Part shown: positions 58,180 through 64,000 of the stretch, one piece after another
How positions within the stretch are numbered: position 1 is the stretch's first letter
How the letters are laid out: every line of letters begins with the position of its first letter
DNA from: Malania oleifera
Lineage: Eukaryota; Streptophyta; Magnoliopsida; Santalales; Ximeniaceae
Direction: 5' to 3'
Assembly: GCF_029873635.1 (NCBI RefSeq)
Contig: NC_080421.1
Span: forward strand, 41,087,120-41,151,119
DNA: 64,000 nucleotides
Position numbers and translations under genes: made by a program
The notes under the pieces: generated by a model
The model's database searches: none
What the model was told of the DNA's origin: nothing
The model's input: only the letters and a program-made list of their open reading frames with translations

Positions 58180-59475
58180 TAAGGCTTAATACACACTTGA
58201 ATCAAACCATTCAATCAATCACACAACCTTAATCAAGTAATGATCTTGTTTTTAAAAAAAAATATGTATATGTATAAGCAATTTCAAGATCAACCTTTTA
58301 ATACCTAATCAAAAATAGATTTTTCAATAATATGCTCTATGAACATTATTTAAATAAATATATACATTCTTGAATCAATAACAATCAATTAATAGCTAAA
58401 CAACTTTCTCAAGTAAAGATCTTTTCAAAAACAATTTTTTTTTTATATGTATGAACGCACACAAGATCAAACTTTTCTAAGGATAATCAAGAACACGTAA
58501 TGAGATGAGAATTTCTTGAGAATAATAACTTGAATGATCAAACCTCAATACTAGATTGAAATATAGTTGAATGAATGAATGCCCTTTGATTTTCGGAATA
58601 GATTTACCCAAAGAAGATGAAAGTAGAATGAAGTGCAGACAATCAGCTCAAGTTTCTCTATATTCTTGTAATAAGGTGTGTTCTTCTCTTGTTGTGTGTC
58701 TTCGTTTCTTTTTAGGGTTTAGATATTCAGTATATATAGTGTCTTACCCTTTGGATTAATCTCAACCATTGGATTAAAGAAATAATTCGTGAGTTCATTT
58801 AATAAAAATCACAATTTTAAGTTTCCCGCACGTTCAGACACCTGAGGGTGAAAGCCCAGGCGACCGAAGTCCTTTAAGCCTTTGAAAAAATCTAGTTGAG
58901 CTGGAGGGTAAGGCGCCTAAAGATAGGGTCAGGCTCCTGAAGTGGTTTAGGCACTTGAAGTTCTAGGGTCAGGCGACCGAGGTGCCTCGGCCAACTTGTT
59001 GTGTTTTCCCATTAATTCTTCAGGCTACCGAACTTAATCTTCAGGCTCCAAAGGAAATTCTTCGGGCTACTGAGGGTGAGTTCAGGCTACTGAAGTCCCC
59101 TTTTCTCAATTTTCTTTTTCTAACTTAAAATTATTCTTTGCTCTTTTTCTTGGGCCTTTTATAAAACATATTTTCCATGATTTTAAAAAACCTATCTAAG
59201 TCCATGAAGGTTCCCTAATGATATACATGGAATGCATGAATCCTAAAATCATTCTAAGTTACGTTGAGCTTCAAATTAAATCATATGAAAATGTAAGTAC
59301 ATAAGTTCTAAATATCCATTTCCAAAACATTCTTGAACTTTGCCGCTTGCATCTTGATTCTCATACTCTTTGAGTTCCATGGATCTTGCCAAGATATGTT
59401 AGCTTTACTTTGTGACTTCTATGACTCGTTATCTTTCCGTACATGCTTAATATGGTTCATGTTCACAAACTCAAT
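58180..59475 (-). mobile_element. Solo LTR (Copia type) inserted in Copia-2
   Basis: It interrupts the Copia-2 leader and the start of its gag. Read on the minus strand it has repeated CTTCGGTCGCCTG and TCAGGCGCCT-like motifs (59100-58840), then TATATATACTG at 58737, and a CT/AT leader, the same promoter layout as the LTRs at 1905 and 4330. ATTCATGCATTCC and CATTAGGGAACCTTCATGG on the minus strand resemble landmarks of the LTR at 4215-4275. Exact ends were not resolved, and no internal region is present, so it is called solo. Confidence 0.6.
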
Positions 59476-60834
59476 GCACAGATCAAATACCAAGTGATTT
59501 GTCATTATCAAAACTGGATTGGACTCGTAGAGTAACAACCATGAAAGATAAATGGAATGTGCATGAGTTGCACAGTATGCTAGTTCAAGAGGAAACACAA
59601 CTAAACAATAAAGGAATTCACTTTATTCATTATGTAAACAATCAAGGAGCTGAAAAGAAAGCTAAAAAGGATGGAAAGGGGAATGGATCTTTAAAAGATA
59701 ATGAATCCTCTTCTCATATCCAGAAAAAGGTATCAAGTGAGGACAAAAGTTGTTTCTGTGGAAAACCTAGTCATTACCAGAAGTACTGCTTGAAACGAAA
59801 AGCTTGGTTCGAAAGAAAAGGTAAGTCTAGAGCTTATGTATGTTTCAAATCAAATTTAGCTGAAGTTCCTTATAATACTTGGTGGATTGATTCTAGATGT
59901 ACAACTCATATTTCTAATATGATGCAGAGATTTCTTACAATCCGAAATATAAACCCAAATGAGAAGTTTATCTTCATGGGGAACAGAATAAAAGTACCAG
60001 TTGAAGCTGTTGGGACTTATCGTTTAATCCTAGACACTAGTTATTGTTTGGATTTATATGAGACTTTTTATGTTCCTAGTATTTCTAAGAATTTAGTTTC
60101 ATTATCTAAATTGGATGTTTCTGGGTACAATTGTAATTTTAATAAAGTTTTTTTTTCAGTTTATTTTAAGGATACCTGTATGGTTGGTTGTATGATGGAT
60201 TGTATAAGTTAAAACTTGATAATCATTATGTTGAAACACTTCTAACCTCGCATCATAGTATTGGCACTAAACGAATTTTAGTTAATGAACGATCTGCTTA
60301 CTTGTGACATAAACGGTTAGGTCATATTTCCAAAGAAAGACTAGAAAGATTAGTAAAGAGTGAAACTCTTCCAGATTTGGATTTTACTGACTTTGACATT
60401 TGTGTAGATTGTATTAAAGGAAAGCAGACAAGAGACACAAAGAAATGAGCCACAAGGAGCACTCAGCTTCTAGAAATTATACACACTGATATATGTGGAC
60501 CCTTTGATGTAAATAGCTCAGTAATGATGGATATTTTTCACGTTATGGATATGTCTACTTGCTACATGATAAATCTCAAGCGGTAAACGCTTTAGAGATT
60601 TATGTAAATGAAGTTGAAAGGCAATTAGACAGAAAGGTGAAAAAATGTTAGATCTGATAGACACATGGAGCTCAAATATTTGGCCGTTAAAGAGGAAGTT
60701 AAAAAAAAAAAAAACCTGTGGTTATAGAACATATTAGGACTGAGCTCATGATAGCAAATCCTTTTACTAAGGGGTTGGCACCAAAGACATTTAGGGAACA
60801 TGCTGATCACATGGGTCTTTGTTGTAATCCCTAA
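59476..60834 (+). pseudogene. Copia-2 gag-pol remnant: gag end, protease, integrase start fused to RNase H end
   Basis: The gag C-terminus (DLSLSKLDWTRRVTTMKDKW, MLVQEETQL) leads to a knuckle-like CFCGKPSHYQKYC with one residue too few between the first cysteines. Protease has WWIDSRCTTHIS, so the active DSG is DSR, and ends near 60212. In the other frame follow the GAG-pre-integrase HKRLGHISKERLERLVK after a stop, CVDCIKGKQTR and IIHTDICGPFDV (about 60240-60510). Integrase breaks off at RSDR around 60658 and the frame runs into HMELKYLAVKEEV and, after a shift in an A-14 run, TELMIANPFTKG-APKTF to TAA at 60832-60834. All of RT and most of RNase H are deleted. It is non-functional. Confidence 0.85.
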
Positions 60835-61225
60835 TGTATAATTGTGGATCTTTATATTTTGTTTTATAACATGCATGTTGATATCACTAATGGTGTTTAT
60901 GAACATTGTTTATTGTTTACCATCAATTACATAATTATGGAGATGGATCATTGTTGACAGGAATGGTCTTTGACAAAGACATTAAAGGGACATTATGGTT
61001 ACTTTCAATTATGGATTATAGTTAAATGATTTGCTAGCATAGTAGTACATAGAAGGGAAGATGTCGCTTTAATGATATTTACCGCCATGACTTGTGTTAG
61101 AAGGTTGTTTAATTATGATATTATGGTAATCTCACTAAAAGTATGTATAAGCTGACAATTGTGCACATATTATGGTTATATGGTTAATCCAAATTAAAGT
61201 CTTTCATATAGGTCAAGTGGGAGAG

Positions 61226-61763
61226 TGTTGGATTATATCCCAAAGGATATGTCCCACATGAATAACACATGAAAGATAAGTGCATCATATGATAAGGGAA
61301 ACGAAATGACTTATGATAAGGGGAATGAAAGGTCTTATCTAAAATGAAAAGTCTTATCTATGGATTAACTAATGTGAGATATAATGGCTGGAAATTGAAG
61401 AATTTTCTATGAATCTATATATATTGCTATTGTTATGGGGAGTAGTATGATGGTTAAGATATTCTGCAAAGTAATAGAATAGATTAAAAGTAAGGCATAT
61501 AGGAATTGTCCTCTCTCTGCCTTAATCCTCTGTTCATCAGTCATATTCCCATAAATCTAGTAAAGTACGGAAAGAGATCGGCGTGAAGCAAGAGAAACGA
61601 TTTATACGGTTTCTACCAGCATTCTTATCAGTTTGTATTCGCCATGAACGATCCCAATATATATATATTTTATGCTTTCCGCATAATAAAGTGTACACGT
61701 ATGTAAAGATCATGATGATGAAGATCATGTGCTTATCTAATAGCAGCATTTAGATTTCTTACA
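61226..61763 (+). repeat. Copia-2 3' LTR (538 bp)
   Basis: TGTTGGATTATATCCC to GATTTCTTACA, directly after CAAGTGGGAGAG. Confidence 0.92.
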
Positions 61764-62955
61764 TGTTTTTCATTGATGGTGCAAATGTTGCAAAAACCTG
61801 TGGACATAGGCATATATTACCGAACCACGTAAATTTATGTTATTCTTCTTCCTTTGATTTTTTTTTTCTAATTTCCGTATTTATTATGTGTGTATACGTA
61901 TAATCTTATGGGATAATTTCACAACTTTATTTTATTTTAAAATTAATCATGATAGCCCATTAATGATGAAATAAAAAATAAAAAATCTAACATATGCATA
62001 TATATATTAGCATCGGTGTCACACCAAACATAGCTCGACAACAAAACTTAATTATCATGTCTGCTTGTTAAACTATTCAATGGACTCCACAAAATGGCCA
62101 TGCATGTTTAATACTGATCGCTAGCTAACAGCTTATACAATTTTTGTCTCTCCAAAACAAATTAAGACATAAAATTTGAGAACAGGAATTAATGAGCCTG
62201 TGAGAGATAATGAAAAGCTGAAAACAAAAATTAACGATGGAGTCGGCGTCGATGGAGTTTTATGGACAGGAGGACAAATCAAAGCGTGCATGATGCATAG
62301 CATACCCCATGAAAGTTCATTTTTCAACGACCCCAGCAAAATAAATTGCTCATCCATGTTTACCCAAACACGGCATTAGTTGTACCCTGTACGTAGTTGG
62401 GCTAAGGTCTATTATGATTATTATTATTATTATTATGACCACAGCTACACAGCCACATGGGCGTGGGGAAAGGGTACCCTGCAGCCTGCAGGATTTTCCA
62501 ATTAATGAGTGATGGATGGGCTCCTCCTCTTCATGATTGGACCAGTATTCAAAGCGTTAAATGCTATTTTGTGGCTGTGTCCAATTATAAACCCTAATGT
62601 TAGCATAATAAAATGGGTTAGAAATAGAATGTAAAAAGAAGGATAGTGACTATGACGAAATCAATTAATGATTTCGATTCCACTCTTACCGATTTCACTT
62701 CATTCCAAACTTGTCCTAAATCCTATCTTAATTATTACATATTTCCAAATTATCTCCATCCTGATTGTGTTTACTTATAATTCCAAGTGTGGTGTCTCCA
62801 CATGTGTGTATGTATATGTACGAGTCCACATCTTATCTCTTTCTATTCCTTAAATGATATATGTATTATATGATTGTTTTGTGGACGACAAGCATGATCA
62901 ACTTTTAAAGTATAATTTTTGTATCTTTCATGATTTATAGGCTTGTAGAACTTAC
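61764..62955. other. Unassigned sequence between Copia-2 and its inverted LTR copy
   Basis: No gene supported. It contains a short TTA/ATT run (62415-62437), the inverted repeat CCTGCAGCCTGCAGG (62479-62493) and an AAACCCTAA box (62590). It could be old host sequence. Confidence 0.45.
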
Positions 62956-63405
62956 TGTACGAAATCTATATGTAGCTATTAGTTAAACACAGGATCTTTA
63001 TCATCATATACGTGTATAATTTATAATGCGAAAAACATAAAATATACATATAAGGATCGTTCATGACTTGTACAAACCGATAAGAATCGTTTCTCTCTCT
63101 TAACCCCGGTTTTTTTCTGTACATCACCAAATGTATGGGAATAGCTTGATGAATAGAGAATAAAGGTAGAGAGAGGACAACTCTTATATTTCTTTTCTTT
63201 AGATCATTTCATAAATATACAAGAATGAATCTCACATTTACAACTACTCCCCATAACAATAGTTATATACAAAAACATTTTTATCTTTCAACCATTAATC
63301 TCACATTATAAGACTTTTTATTATCCATAAATAAGTCATTTCATTTTCCTTATCATAAGCCATTTCACTTATAATATGAAACGCTTATCTTTCATGAGTT
63401 TTTTC
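62956..63405 (-). mobile_element. Inverted solo LTR of the Copia-2 family
   Basis: On the minus strand it follows the Copia-2 LTR order: ACATGAAAGATAAG-like, AAAAGTCTTAT, TGTTATGGGGAGTAGT, CCTCTCTCTACCTT, AGAGAAACGATT, CATGAACGATC, TTATACACGTAT, TAATAGC and GATTTCGTACA at 62956. The first 40 or so LTR bases (beyond 63405) are lost or diverged. It has many substitutions and an extra segment in the middle, so it is older than the 56827/61226 pair. Confidence 0.8.
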
Positions 63406-63478
63406 CCAGATTATTATTTTTTAAATATATTAAATAATACCTCTTTCTGGAAAATATTTCTCAAAATAACTTTGACGT

Positions 63479-63717
63479 AATCTCGCTACTTGGAGTAGCG
63501 AGATTTACTTTTTACTAAAGGGCTCGTGTCGACGCGTGGCAAATCTCGCTACTTGGAGTAGCGAGATTTTCTTTTGATACTTAATGCTCCGCCAACCGCC
63601 GGTTGATGAGTCGCAAATCTCACTACTCCAAGTAGCGAGATTTGCTTCGGATTTGAAATGGCCATCCACCCAGCTATCAACGCGTGGCAAATCTCGCTAC
63701 TCCAAGTAGCGAGATTT
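63479..63717. repeat. Four palindromic hairpins, 62-74 bp apart
   Basis: AAATCTCGCTACT, a three-base loop, then AGTAGCGAGATTT occur at 63479-63505 (12-base arms), 63541-63569, 63615-63643 (one arm mismatch) and 63689-63717. The loop is TGG in the first two and CCA in the last two. CGCGTGGC precedes copies two and four, and a TTTNCTT word follows each. Minus-strand frames across it repeat the peptide SLLQVARFAT, a by-product. Not CRISPR: no unique equal spacers and a plant context. Confidence 0.9.
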
Positions 63718-64000
63718 GCTTCAGACTAACCTCGATTGTTCCTCCTTCCTTGTGCAAACAGACAGTACTCAGTACCTTTACAGAAGAGGAGCGCAAGTTA
63801 CCGTTGAAGGAGACTCCGGAGTGCAGGTGACTGTTATGGGCTTCAAACCGTTGAGAGCTATATAAACTCGAGATGGGGTAAGTTACATTTTCAATGTTTC
63901 GTTCATAAATTTTTAAATTATTTTTATTTGATTCAAAGCCTTTGATAATCGGAGAGTCTGAGTTTAGAGTGCTGAAAGATTTGTGGATAAGCACTTTTCT
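63718..64000. other. Window end: unassigned, weak promoter-like motif
   Basis: CTATATAAACTC at 63859 followed by GATGGGGTAAGTT (63872) could be a TATA box and a splice-donor-like site, but no reading frame or domain supports a gene within the window. Confidence 0.25.

Larger units (their letters stand above)
56827..61763 (+). mobile_element. Internally deleted Copia element (Copia-2) with nested LTR
   Basis: LTRs 56827-57361 and 61226-61763 both begin TGTTGGATTATATCC and end GATTTCTTA(G/C)A. Flanks AGTTT (56822-56826) and TGTTT (61764-61768) are a probable target duplication with one mismatch. A primer site is at 57364; the polypurine tract CAAGTGGGAGAG ends at 61225. The leader (57376-58180) contains a 13-base G run (57793-57805) and the block GGGACTTAAGCGGTCC (58071). 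Another LTR is inserted at about 58180-59475. Coding remnants cover part of gag, protease and integrase, fused to the end of RNase H. RT is absent. The element was probably mobilised, if at all, in trans. Confidence 0.9.

Noticed and set aside
59499..60212. 237-residue frame as an intact host gene
   Set aside because: It contains gag knuckle and retroviral protease signatures, lies between Copia LTRs and has a mutated active site.
63479..63717. CRISPR-like array
   Set aside because: Repeats are palindromes with unequal spacers in a plant transposon-rich region; there are no cas genes.
63855..63885. Start of a host gene (TATA box plus splice donor)
   Set aside because: Only weak motifs; no reading frame or domain within the remaining sequence.
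1..64000. tRNA or rRNA genes
   Set aside because: No cloverleaf consensus boxes or rRNA segments were recognised by eye; only tRNA-complementary primer sites of retrotransposons.

Overview
This window looks like a gene-free stretch of a eudicot plant nuclear genome made almost entirely of transposable elements. The evidence is AT-rich sequence, plant-type Ty3/Gypsy (Tekay-like chromovirus and Ogre/Tat-like), Ty1/Copia, CACTA (En/Spm) and L1-type LINE remnants, and LTRs primed by the initiator-Met tRNA (TGGTATCAGAGC). I found no intact host gene, tRNA or rRNA. Every coding fragment I recognise is retrotransposon gag or pol broken by stops or frameshifts. The species cannot be named from sequence alone.

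Layout. 1-1503: partial Tekay-like LTR (minus). 1700-3784 and 3986-6078: two related LTR blocks with arrays of GTCGAC-type palindromes upstream of a TATA box. 6118-7246: decayed Copia gag. 7930-8942: solo or truncated LTR. 8943-10010: array with a ~170-bp period. 10060-51203: a nested complex. 52366-55187: 5'-truncated LINE. 56827-61763: internally deleted Copia element with another LTR inside it. 62956-63405: inverted copy of that Copia's LTR. 63479-63717: four near-identical palindromic hairpins of unknown nature.

The nested complex can be peeled six levels deep, mostly by target site duplications. (1) A CACTA element, of which the right part is seen (10060-10606 plus 50920-51203). (2) A minus-strand Tekay-like solo LTR in it, 10607-50919, TSD AATAG. 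(3) Two insertions in that LTR: a Copia at 11233-14744 (TSD ACCGA/ACCGG), itself holding a solo LTR at 11606-13211; and a small non-autonomous CACTA at 15987-50078 (TSD TCT). (4) In the small CACTA, a gag-only Ogre/Tat-like (TR-GAG-like) retrotransposon with a 7.25-kb LTR, 16391-49716, minus strand. (5) In that element's 61-bp tandem array, a minus-strand Tekay-like chromovirus 24108-42131 (here Gypsy-B), TSD ACGAT. (6) In Gypsy-B's 3' LTR, a plus-strand relative 24627-33705 (Gypsy-A), with a small deletion at its left junction.

Nothing here works as an operon or pathway. Relationships are historical (who inserted into whom) and structural (LTR promoters, primer sites, polypurine tracts). The sequences I consider most worth a second look are the loop-inverting hairpin cluster at 63479-63717, the palindrome arrays placed upstream of TATA boxes in several LTR families, the very large gag-only element with a promoter-less 5' LTR and a duplicated primer site, and the exact 61-bp array used as an insertion target.
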